From contig PBGQ01000002.1 of the NCBI GenBank assembly GCA_002720125.1, positions 31,345 to 36,993 on the forward strand: a stretch of 5,649 nucleotides of DNA, read 5' to 3'. Position numbers and translations under genes: made by a program. Of this stretch, positions 1-5,649 are shown piece by piece. The stretch's first letter is position 1; each line of letters begins with the position of its first letter. The notes below the pieces were generated by a model. That model had not been told where the DNA came from. It saw nothing but the letters and a program-made list of their open reading frames with translations, and made no database searches. This stretch comes from Rickettsiales bacterium (lineage in GTDB: Bacteria > Pseudomonadota > Alphaproteobacteria > TMED109).

Positions 1-1667
1 AGTTCCAAGTATTCTGAAGGTTTTGCTCCCAAATTCCAATCTTTATAAGCTGCTATAGTCAGTGGTATGAATTTATTTGTAAAAACATAATTATGTATTG
101 GGAGTATCAATATAGGGCTAAATCCAATAGCTAGGTTAAAAATATTATTAAAGTTTTTATAAATAAAGTTTTTATAAATTAAATATATTAATACAATCAA
201 ACACGCAGGCAGAATATTAGCGCGCAAACCCATAGACAAAGCAAGTAAAAAACCTATAACTAAATATTCTAATGAATACGATTTACTTCTTTTTGCTTTT
301 TTTTCTACTATACTGAATATTAAATGTATGGAGCAAAAAAAACATAGGTAAGAAAGTGGTTCAGCAAAACCTCTAATAGCGAGTTTAACATAGTAATAAT
401 GAAGGAACCCAAATGCCTCGAACATAGGAATAATAAACCAGCATAAAAGAATAAATATAGACCAATTTTTATTAAATAATTTATTTAAAATAGAGAAAAT
501 GGAAATAGGGATAAAGGTAAGGATAAAAAATAGTATCCAGGGAGACTCTTCAAATAATATAAAGTTGATAACCCAAATATATCTGTAGAAAGGCATAAGG
601 TCATAAGCACTTTCTCCCCCCCTAAAGGCTTCTATAAAATTTCCAGTTGATAAATAGTCTGAAATTAAATGTGCAAAATGGACATACAGCAAGCCATCGT
701 TTCCGCCTTCAAACAGTACAAACTTATTTATTATATTTGGATAGTATAAGTAAACAAGAAAACTAGAAAAAGTAAAACAAAACAAAAAGAAACTTGCTTT
801 TCTAATTTCTATTCTCTTAAAAATTAGAAATGCGATTGTCAAGCAGCTTAATATTTTAATTAATTCTAAAAAAATAAATTTTATTTTGTATGAATTTGTA
901 AGAATCAAACTTGCCTGCAACTCTGGTGTTTTTCCAGTTTCAACTAGCCAAATAATAAATCTATTTTCTGATTTTTTTAAGTTTTCTTTAATAAAAATAC
1001 ATTTTTCATTCTGATGTAGAATTTCATGTATTTCCTTTTTTTCAACGAAAGCCAATCCTTTCCAGCAAAACTTGGAGCTAGTATCACTATATTCAACTGG
1101 GAAAGTATATTTTACAAAAAAAGGTAATTTTGACCTATTAGGACTCTGATTTCCGTAAGCATTATAATTTGCATCATTGAAAGCTCCTAATGAAAATTCA
1201 TATCTATTATTCCAATTAATAAACTTGACTGATTTTGTTTCTTTGTGAGAAAAAAATATTTGCTTCACAGATTTATCATATAAATTTTTATCTGGACCAG
1301 AAACAGAATTTGGAAATTCAGATATAAAATCCTCGTTTAGCTTTTTATATACTTTATTTGGAAGCTTTTTTTTAAAAATGCTATTCTCGTAGCTTTTTCC
1401 TCCTATAAATACATTACTTCCTAAGCTTATGTCGGGTACTGTTATATTATTTCTTAAAAATAAAGATATACAACAAATCAAGACTACTAAAATTAAGTTT
1501 TTCAAGTTTATTATTAACTCACCAGAATAAAGAAGCATCAAAATTAAAGAAAAGATTATTAAAGAAAACCAGCTTGAGTTAAATAAGCCAAGTGATATTA
1601 TGATAGAAAAAATACAGAAAAGTATTTTTAATATAACACTAAATGAAAAAGAAGAATGCTTACCCAT
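1..1667 (-). CDS. GT-C-like (PMT/ArnT-type) membrane glycosyltransferase, C-terminus beyond the window
   Basis: The frame is open without a stop from ATG 1667-1665 to the left edge: 555 codons plus two bases, so it is partial at the 3' end. An in-frame TAA three codons upstream fixes this ATG as the first possible start; the RBS is weak. By eye there are about three membrane helices near residues 10-28, 33-49 and 55-72, then a polar region of about 190 residues (73-262), then roughly eight more helices from 265 on. The second half resembles GT-C enzymes, which transfer sugars from lipid-linked donors outside the membrane. Asp324 in GGNDG sits in the loop after a helix, where GT-C catalytic acids lie. 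The MPFYRY...LFEES region, an RANILP segment like the RPN motif of GT39-type proteins, and a later IHNYVFTNKFIPLT segment also fit. The family call rests on motif resemblance only; donor and acceptor are unknown. It could be an uncharacterised polytopic membrane protein. Confidence 0.6.
   Translation of the reverse strand, partial: MGKHSSFSFSVILKILFCIFSIIISLGLFNSSWFSLIIFSLILMLLYSGELIINLKNLILVVLICCISLFLRNNITVPDISLGSNVFIGGKSYENSIFKKKLPNKVYKKLNEDFISEFPNSVSGPDKNLYDKSVKQIFFSHKETKSVKFINWNNRYEFSLGAFNDANYNAYGNQSPNRSKLPFFVKYTFPVEYSDTSSKFCWKGLAFVEKKEIHEILHQNEKCIFIKENLKKSENRFIIWLVETGKTPELQASLILTNSYKIKFIFLELIKILSCLTIAFLIFKRIEIRKASFFLFCFTFSSFLVYLYYPNIINKFVLFEGGNDGLLYVHFAHLISDYLSTGNFIEAFRGGESAYDLMPFYRYIWVINFILFEESPWILFFILTFIPISIFSILNKLFNKNWSIFILLCWFIIPMFEAFGFLHYYYVKLAIRGFAEPLSYLCFFCSIHLIFSIVEKKAKRSKSYSLEYLVIGFLLALSMGLRANILPACLIVLIYLIYKNFIYKNFNNIFNLAIGFSPILILPIHNYVFTNKFIPLTIAAYKDWNLGAKPSEYLE
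149..179. repeat. 15-bp perfect tandem duplication inside the membrane-protein gene
   Basis: AAAGTTTTTATAAAT occurs at 150-164 and again at 165-179; period 15 extends one base left to 149. As a multiple of three it keeps the frame and duplicates five residues, read on the minus strand as IYKNF-IYKNF (residues about 497-506), just after a hydrophobic helix. This looks like a slippage duplication in a loop between helices. Confidence 0.9.
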
Positions 1668-1716
1668 AACAAATTAAATAGCATACCTTAATGAAGTATT
1701 TTGGAAAAGTTATTAA
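1668..1716. promoter_or_regulatory. 49-bp divergent intergenic region, with possible promoter and RBS
   Basis: This spacer separates two divergent starts, so at least part of one promoter should lie here or in the flanking 5' codons. For the minus gene a weak sigma-70-like pair can be read: TTTCCA (plus 1707-1702) and TATGCT (plus 1685-1680) with 16 bases between, each 4/6 to consensus. It would give a near-leaderless transcript. For the plus gene GGAAAAG at 1703-1709 is a plausible RBS seven bases before ATG 1717, and it overlaps the putative minus-strand -35. No convincing plus-strand promoter was seen. In such AT-rich DNA these matches are weak evidence. Confidence 0.25.
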
Positions 1717-2682
1717 ATGATTAGAAAAGATATTAAATTAGATAAGGAAGCAAAGTTAGTCGTAGAAAAACTTGTTAAATTAAGAAAAGAAGGAAAAATT
1801 CGAAGCATAGATGAATTAGGTCATATTGAAGGAAGAGTTGAATTTAAAAAAATTAGAAATTATTTTAAACAAAAAAAAATAGAAAAAGTTGTTTGGAAAA
1901 AAGATATAAAATTAAGAAAATGCACTTTGCGTCACTACAGGGGTAAACCAAATTCTCCCGATATTGTACTTCCAGTTATGCTTTATTTTCATGGGGGAGG
2001 ATGGGTAGTAGGAGATTTAGATACGCATGATGCAATATGCAGGAAGCTAGTTAGTAATGCTCAATTTGATGTGATTTCAGTAGACTACAGTTTAGCACCC
2101 GAAAATCCTTTTCCAAGAGCTGTAGAAGATTGTATAGAAACATTAAAATGGCTTTCTGTTAACCATAAGAAACTTAAAATAACTACAGAAAAAATTTTAT
2201 TGTGTGGCGACAGTGCAGGAGGAAACTTATCTGCTGTATTGAGTATTTATAACAGAGATATATTGAAAAAAAATATCGTGTATCAAATTCTTATTTATCC
2301 TGCAACAGTATTTTTATCAAATTTTCCATCTAAAAGAAAATATGATGGAATAATATTGTCTGCAAATTTAATGAAATGGTTTGAAAATAATTATTTATTA
2401 GGAAAAAATCCAGAAAAATTTAAAAATGATTGGAGACTATCTCCCGCTTATGCAAGAAATCTTAAAGGGCTTCCTAAAACCTTAATTATACTTGCTGAAT
2501 GCGATCCTTTATTTGATGAAGGAAATTATTTTGCAGAATTATTAAAAAAAAATAGGAATGACATAGAAAGTATTATATGCAAGGGACAGATACATGGATT
2601 TTTAACCATGGGAGGAGTAATAAAGGAAGCTAATATTATTATTGAGCAAATTAGGGAAAAAGCTAATTCTGTATTAAGTTAG
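1717..2682 (+). CDS. HSL-family (family IV) alpha/beta hydrolase, probable carboxylesterase
   Basis: A complete 321-residue protein, close to the usual 300-320 of the hormone-sensitive-lipase-like (family IV) esterases. HGGGW at 92-96 is the oxyanion-hole motif. GDSAGG at 164-169 carries the nucleophile Ser166, Asp263 lies in a DPLFDEG segment, and His293 lies in IHGF. The Ser-Asp and Asp-His spacings (97 and 30 residues) equal those I recall for Alicyclobacillus EST2 (Ser155, Asp252, His282), so the triad looks intact. Residues 1 to about 70 are Lys-rich and would form the N-terminal cap. No signal peptide is seen, so it is probably cytoplasmic. It likely hydrolyses short acyl or aryl esters; the real substrate cannot be told. 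The start is supported by GGAAAAG seven bases upstream. Its stop lies inside the 3' end of the convergent ParA-type gene (9-base overlap). It has no obvious pathway partner here. Confidence 0.93.
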   Translation: MIRKDIKLDKEAKLVVEKLVKLRKEGKIRSIDELGHIEGRVEFKKIRNYFKQKKIEKVVWKKDIKLRKCTLRHYRGKPNSPDIVLPVMLYFHGGGWVVGDLDTHDAICRKLVSNAQFDVISVDYSLAPENPFPRAVEDCIETLKWLSVNHKKLKITTEKILLCGDSAGGNLSAVLSIYNRDILKKNIVYQILIYPATVFLSNFPSKRKYDGIILSANLMKWFENNYLLGKNPEKFKNDWRLSPAYARNLKGLPKTLIILAECDPLFDEGNYFAELLKKNRNDIESIICKGQIHGFLTMGGVIKEANIIIEQIREKANSVLS

Positions 2683-3351
2683 ATTTAAACCTTCAAATAT
2701 AAATCTAATTACTTCATTCATCTCATTATGAGCGGGGCTTTTTGGAGCAGTCTTTCCCACCCAGTGGCCATACTCTGCAGCTCTCTGAAAGTCAGTCCTT
2801 AGTGATAATTGAGGTGATAACTTCCATTGGCTAGGCAAAACTTCTATAATCTTTTCTCTTGGAAGCCTTTTTTGTGGATGAATTCTAGAAGGAACTATTA
2901 TACCTTTAGTTTCATCCGAGTCTTTTGATGCAGATATTACTCTCTCTATTAATGGAAAGGTTGCCTCCCACTCTAAAGAACTTAATCCTACAGGTATCAC
3001 AACACCGCTTACTTGGCGAAGAAGTTCGCTAAACACAATTATGTCAATAGGAGGCAAATCAGCTATTACAACGTCACAATCCAAAGCCATATTTGAAACT
3101 GCTGCTCCCCAGGTGTGTAAAGCATGATGCACATTTCCCCCAGAATTTGGCAAAGAGAGTCGTCTTAGTTTCATACCTTTTACAGCAGTATTCTCTAGCC
3201 ACAAAGTACTAGATCCTATGGGATCTGCGTCTATCAATACACATTGAAGATTGTGATTTAATGCAAGTCCTACAGAAAGATTTACAGCCAAAGTAGTTTT
3301 CCCAACGCCTCCTTTTCTATTAGTTATTGCTAAAATATTATTTTTGGACAT
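2674..3351 (-). CDS. Orphan ParA/MinD-superfamily ATPase (short ParA type)
   Basis: A complete 225-residue protein. The deviant Walker A motif KGGVGKTT at 13-20 has the signature Lys13 and P-loop Lys18. Walker A' is IDADPIGSS (Asp41), and Walker B is VVIADLPP (Asp98). These place it in the ParA/MinD ATPases that dimerise on ATP and position DNA or protein cargo. There is no N-terminal helix-turn-helix, and the length matches the short type Ib (ParF/TP228-like) group. No ParB/ParG-like partner or repeated centromere-like site is visible, so a partition role is not shown. Start: ATG 3351-3349, with an in-frame TAG three codons upstream. No SD sequence precedes it, but the stop of a small upstream ORF lies one base before, suggesting coupled translation. 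Two 60-base lines inside it count 26-27 G+C, against 19 and 13 in lines from the flanking genes, hinting at a foreign origin. Its 3' end overlaps the hydrolase gene by 9 bases. Confidence 0.9.
   Translation of the reverse strand: MSKNNILAITNRKGGVGKTTLAVNLSVGLALNHNLQCVLIDADPIGSSTLWLENTAVKGMKLRRLSLPNSGGNVHHALHTWGAAVSNMALDCDVVIADLPPIDIIVFSELLRQVSGVVIPVGLSSLEWEATFPLIERVISASKDSDETKGIIVPSRIHPQKRLPREKIIEVLPSQWKLSPQLSLRTDFQRAAEYGHWVGKTAPKSPAHNEMNEVIRFIFEGLNLT
2679..2708. terminator. Possible weak bidirectional hairpin at the convergent gene ends
   Basis: TTAGATTTA at 2679-2687 and TAAATCTAA at 2700-2708 form a perfect 9-bp inverted repeat around a 12-base loop. The left arm contains the hydrolase stop codon, and the whole repeat lies within the last codons of the ParA-type gene. 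A bidirectional terminator would be expected between two converging genes. However, the stem has one G:C pair and no clear T-run on either side, so it may be chance in AT-rich sequence. Confidence 0.25.
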
Positions 3352-3352
3352 T

Positions 3353-3505
3353 TTAATCTAAAATATTGTTATTTAAAAAGATGTTAAAAAAAAGTAGTGA
3401 GATAATCAAGATTAATAAAAGTCTTTTAATTCCTCTTACCAAGGATGGAAACATTATTTTCAATATTAGTAAAAAAAATATGCTAGCTAATAATTTTATA
3501 AATAT
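3353..3505 (-). CDS. Putative 50-residue hydrophobic small membrane protein with AUA in the start position, or a gene that lost its start
   Basis: On the minus strand a consensus AGGAGG (plus 3516-3511) begins six bases after the ggt stop. After a five-base spacer comes ATA (3505-3503), then 49 further sense codons and TAA at 3355-3353, one base before the ParA-type ATG. The product is very hydrophobic: a helix-like stretch at about residues 3-19, a short PSLVRGIKR basic linker at 20-28, and a second helix at about 29-44, as in a two-helix hairpin. The other two frames after the AGGAGG close within a few codons, so only this frame can use it. No ATG, GTG or TTG lies at the right distance. Either AUA is used, or an ATG was lost, or translation begins at TTG 3463 or ATG 3454 (33 residues, no SD). 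It contains two T8 runs, so indel errors are possible. I recognise no family. Spacing argues for a ggt-small ORF-ParA transcription unit. Confidence 0.4.
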   Translation of the reverse strand: MFIKLLASIFFLLILKIMFPSLVRGIKRLLLILIISLLFFNIFLNNNILD

Positions 3506-3510
3506 ATTTA

Positions 3511-3516
3511 CCTCCT
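3511..3516 (-). promoter_or_regulatory. Consensus Shine-Dalgarno AGGAGG without a canonical start codon
   Basis: This is the strongest ribosome binding site in the window, in a genome segment where the other starts have weak ones. It lies six bases past the ggt stop, five bases before ATA 3505-3503, and about 160 bases before the ParA-type ATG, too far to serve that gene directly. It is the main reason to suspect a small gene in 3353-3505. Confidence 0.55.
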
Positions 3517-3521
3517 ACTTT

Positions 3522-5261
3522 CTAATGTCCTAATGATACGCCTTCTCTTCTAGGATCAGACCCTCCGTACCAAAAATTATTTTTTTTCCATATAATATTT
3601 AAACCACTAGTCATTTTTTTATTTATTATGTTATGTCCTAATCCAGATAGCTTTTTCTCTAAGAAGTATGTATCTTTGTCTTTTTCTATTTCAGTATTAT
3701 TGTTTCTTGAACAAAAATGTGGCATTTTTAACGTTTCTTCTAAAGTTTTTTCATATGCAATTAGATAGAACAGTGATTTTGATACATAGCAAATTATTCT
3801 GCTTCCGCCAGGAGATCCGATGACTCCATGAAGTTCTTTATCTTTTAGAACAAAAGTAGGTGCCATTGATGACCTAGGTTTTTTTTTGGGTTCTGCTGAA
3901 TTAGCTATTTTTTTACCATCTTCTTTCTCACTTGCGAAGGAAAAGTCAGTCAACTGATTATTTATAAAGAAACCTCCAACGGTTTTTCCTGTACCAAATG
4001 CAAACTCTATGCTACTTGTTAATGATACAGCATGACCAAATTGGTCTACAATACTAATATGGGTGGTAGAACTTTTTTCCAAACTTTTTGATTTTGTTAG
4101 TTTGTTATTATCAAATTTTTTCAATATGCCAGGTTTCACTTTTAAATTTGCTTTGTTAATATTTATCTCTTTAGACCTTTGATTGAGATATGATTTTGAT
4201 AAAAGTTCCTTTACAGGGACATTAAAAAAACTAGGATCTGCTATATAAGCATCTCTATCATTATAAGCTAACCTAGAGGCTTCAAGGAAAAGATGTTCAG
4301 ATCTATGTAGTCTTTGATTAATAGGATAATCCTTAAAATTTTCCAAAATACCCAGAATTTGTAAAACTCCTACTCCTCCTGATGTAGGAGGAGGAAATCC
4401 ACATACATCATAGTCTAGATACTGTGAACATATTGATTCTCTTTTAATTGTTGTCCATGCATTCATATCTTCTAAACTAATCTTATTATTAAACCTATTT
4501 GCTATTTTTTTAGCTATTTTTCCTTTGTTAACTGAGTAAGGATTGATAGAGATCTCTAATAGTGTTTTATTAAGTTTGTCATTTATGACTAATTCACCTA
4601 CTTCTTTTGGGACTCCTTGCTTAAAATATAAAAACTGAGCATATTCATCATTTATGATATGTGGTGCCCAGCCTAGCATATAATTTAGCCTCTTAGATAT
4701 TCTGAATCCTTTTGTGAAATTTATAGCTTCTTCAAAAAGTTCTTTCCAATTTGTTTTTCCGTGAATTTTATGAGCATCTGCTAGCATGGAATAAAGACCA
4801 GGTATTCCTATTGAAGAGGGACTAGTAATAGCTTCTAAGAAAGATATTTTTTTTTTATCACTATTTATAAACATATCTTTATTTGCTGACATAGGAGCAT
4901 ATTCTCTGCCATCCCAAGCATGAATTTCATTAGTATTATTATTAAAAAATAATAAAAAACCTCCACCACCTACTCCAGAGGATTGTGGTTCTACAACTGA
5001 CAAAACATTCTGTGCAGCTATTGCTGCGTCTAAAGCATTACCACCTCTTTCCAAAATATTTCTAGCTGCTTTGGCAGCTCTCTTATCTGCGCAAACAATC
5101 ATAAACTTTTTAGATTTATTGATGCCAAATTCTTTTTTTGTCTCTGGACTATCTTCAGGATTTGACTTGTTAATAACTTCTGCCTTTAAGAAACACATGC
5201 AAATTATTTGAAGAATAAAGGTATATTTGATAAGATTCTTAATTAAAGGCAATTTAAACAT
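3522..5261 (-). CDS. ggt: Gamma-glutamyltransferase (glutathione hydrolase) proenzyme, exported
   Basis: A complete 579-residue Ntn-hydrolase of usual length (E. coli GGT has 580). It cleaves the gamma-glutamyl bond of glutathione and related compounds, or moves the group to acceptors. A basic start and hydrophobic residues 13-25 form a signal peptide, with probable cleavage after LKA (27), so it acts in the periplasm. GGNALDAA at 73-80 and SGVGGGGF at 95-102 are family hallmarks. Arg119 in WDGRE matches E. coli Arg114. Self-cleavage before Thr399 (TTH motif, E. coli Thr391) would give subunits of about 371 and 181 residues. Gln436, Asp439, Ser464-Ser465 and Gly485-Gly486 match E. coli Gln430, Asp433, Ser462-Ser463 and Gly483-Gly484. 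E. coli Asn411 is replaced by Glu419. Start ATG 5261-5259 is needed for the signal peptide; the SD is weak. It is divergent from panC by 19 bases and 16 bases ahead of the putative small ORF. Confidence 0.95.
   Translation of the reverse strand: MFKLPLIKNLIKYTFILQIICMCFLKAEVINKSNPEDSPETKKEFGINKSKKFMIVCADKRAAKAARNILERGGNALDAAIAAQNVLSVVEPQSSGVGGGGFLLFFNNNTNEIHAWDGREYAPMSANKDMFINSDKKKISFLEAITSPSSIGIPGLYSMLADAHKIHGKTNWKELFEEAINFTKGFRISKRLNYMLGWAPHIINDEYAQFLYFKQGVPKEVGELVINDKLNKTLLEISINPYSVNKGKIAKKIANRFNNKISLEDMNAWTTIKRESICSQYLDYDVCGFPPPTSGGVGVLQILGILENFKDYPINQRLHRSEHLFLEASRLAYNDRDAYIADPSFFNVPVKELLSKSYLNQRSKEININKANLKVKPGILKKFDNNKLTKSKSLEKSSTTHISIVDQFGHAVSLTSSIEFAFGTGKTVGGFFINNQLTDFSFASEKEDGKKIANSAEPKKKPRSSMAPTFVLKDKELHGVIGSPGGSRIICYVSKSLFYLIAYEKTLEETLKMPHFCSRNNNTEIEKDKDTYFLEKKLSGLGHNIINKKMTSGLNIIWKKNNFWYGGSDPRREGVSLGH
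5208..5236 (+). promoter_or_regulatory. Candidate sigma-70 promoter for panC, inside the ggt signal-peptide codons
   Basis: TTGAAG (5208-5213) and TAAGAT (5231-5236) are separated by exactly 17 bases, each 4/6 to consensus, with a TGA (5228-5230) just before the -10 that fits an extended -10 (TGn). Transcription would begin near 5243, giving a leader of about 38 bases that includes the panC RBS. Because the panC-ggt gap is only 19 bases, the panC promoter has to lie in ggt unless it is transcribed another way. Prediction only. Confidence 0.35.
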
Positions 5262-5266
5262 TTCTT

Positions 5267-5271
5267 AAGGA
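5267..5271 (+). promoter_or_regulatory. panC: Ribosome binding site that fixes the panC GTG start
   Basis: AAGGA ends nine bases before GTG 5281. An in-frame TAA at 5266-5268 overlaps it, so no earlier start is possible in this frame. The next in-frame ATG (5368) lies inside the conserved PTMG motif and is too late. GTG is therefore well supported. Confidence 0.7.
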
Positions 5272-5280
5272 ATATACAGC

Positions 5281-5649
5281 GTGAAATCACATATTGCTAG
5301 AAATTTAAAAACCTTAAGAGTTATAAGAGAAAATATTACTAATAAGAAATTAAGTTTTGTTCCAACTATGGGCTCTTTGCACAACGGCCATATAAAGCTA
5401 ATTAAGAGCGCAATTAGAAAATCTGATAAGGTTATAGTCTCTATATTTATTAATCCAAAGCAATTTGATAACAGAGAAGACTTTTCTTCTTATCCTTCAA
5501 ACGAAAAAGAGGATATTAAAAAATTAAAAGATCTCGGCGTAGATATAATTTTTATACCCCAAGAAAAAGAAATTTATCCAGAAGATTTTAATATGCAAGT
5601 AAAAATCGGTGAATATAACAAAATCCTATGTGCAGCCAAAAGAAAAAAC
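5281..5649 (+). CDS. panC: Pantoate--beta-alanine ligase (pantothenate synthetase), C-terminus beyond the window
   Basis: The first 123 residues of a protein that usually has about 280; the frame is open to the right edge. PanC joins pantoate and beta-alanine, using ATP through a pantoyl-adenylate, to make pantothenate for coenzyme A; it is cytoplasmic. PTMGSLHNGH at 28-37 contains the HxGH ATP-binding motif (His34, His37) of this nucleotidyltransferase family. VSIFINPKQF at 53-62 is the pantoate-binding strand, with Gln62 equivalent to the conserved glutamine. REDFSSYP, LGVDIIFIP and EIYP follow in the family order. LCAAKRKN at the edge corresponds to E. coli LEGASRPGH, with basic residues in place of Ser and Pro. 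The start is GTG 5281, preceded by AAGGA. It is divergent from ggt, with a candidate promoter inside ggt. No panB or panD is seen in the window. Confidence 0.95.
   Translation, partial: MKSHIARNLKTLRVIRENITNKKLSFVPTMGSLHNGHIKLIKSAIRKSDKVIVSIFINPKQFDNREDFSSYPSNEKEDIKKLKDLGVDIIFIPQEKEIYPEDFNMQVKIGEYNKILCAAKRKN

Noticed and set aside
149..179. Start of a repeat array or CRISPR
   Set aside because: There are only two directly abutting copies without spacers, and they lie inside an open reading frame.
1668..1716. Riboswitch or small RNA in the spacers
   Set aside because: The gaps are 19-49 bases and AT-rich, with no stable stem visible; there is no room for a structured leader.
2674..3351. A plasmid-type partition locus
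   Set aside because: There is only the ATPase. No ParB, ParG or other centromere-binding protein, no iterons and no parS-like repeats are seen on either side.
3381..3533. Plus-strand 50-codon ORF (ATG 3381 to TAA 3531-3533) in the ggt-ParA gap
   Set aside because: It has no SD before its ATG, a composition typical of chance AT-rich sequence, and it lies antisense to the far better supported minus-strand ORF with AGGAGG and stop-start spacing. It also runs 12 bases into ggt.
5193..5261. Lipoprotein signal in the GGT (Cys21 or Cys23)
   Set aside because: Neither cysteine is preceded by a lipobox: the residues before them are Ile and Met rather than Gly, Ala or Ser. An LKA site for signal peptidase I fits better.

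Overview
The window is AT-rich, tightly packed bacterial DNA with five main genes, two of them cut by the window edges, plus one probable small ORF. The pantothenate and gamma-glutamyl genes are ordinary bacterial housekeeping or nutrient genes. The low GC, lysine/isoleucine/asparagine-rich proteins and spacers of 1-49 bases suggest a streamlined, possibly marine (SAR11-like) proteobacterium. That placement is inference; no rRNA or other phylogenetic marker is present.

Layout: bases 1-1667 (minus) hold most of a multi-pass membrane protein that looks like a GT-C fold (PMT/ArnT-like, GT39-type) glycosyltransferase with an added N-terminal extracytoplasmic domain; its C-terminus lies beyond the left edge. 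A 49-base divergent spacer separates it from a complete HSL-family (family IV) alpha/beta hydrolase at 1717-2682 (plus). The hydrolase overlaps by 9 bases, tail to tail, an orphan ParA-type ATPase at 2674-3351 (minus). That gene has visibly higher GC than its neighbours. Bases 3352-3521, which look empty at first, contain on the minus strand an AGGAGG ribosome binding site and a 50-codon hydrophobic ORF. It has AUA where a start codon should be and ends one base before the ParA ATG. Upstream of it lies a complete exported gamma-glutamyltransferase at 3522-5261 (minus). Only 19 bases away and divergent is panC (pantoate--beta-alanine ligase), starting at GTG 5281 and cut by the right edge.

The minus-strand genes ggt, small ORF and ParA gene are spaced like one transcription unit (16 bases, then 1 base), but their functions do not obviously join. 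GGT releases amino acids from glutathione and other gamma-glutamyl compounds in the periplasm, and PanC makes pantothenate for CoA; their adjacency is probably only positional. No mobile element, CRISPR array, tRNA or rRNA gene was seen. I found no convincing new multi-gene system. The item most worth a second look is the unannotated small membrane-protein ORF apparently coupled to the orphan ParA ATPase.
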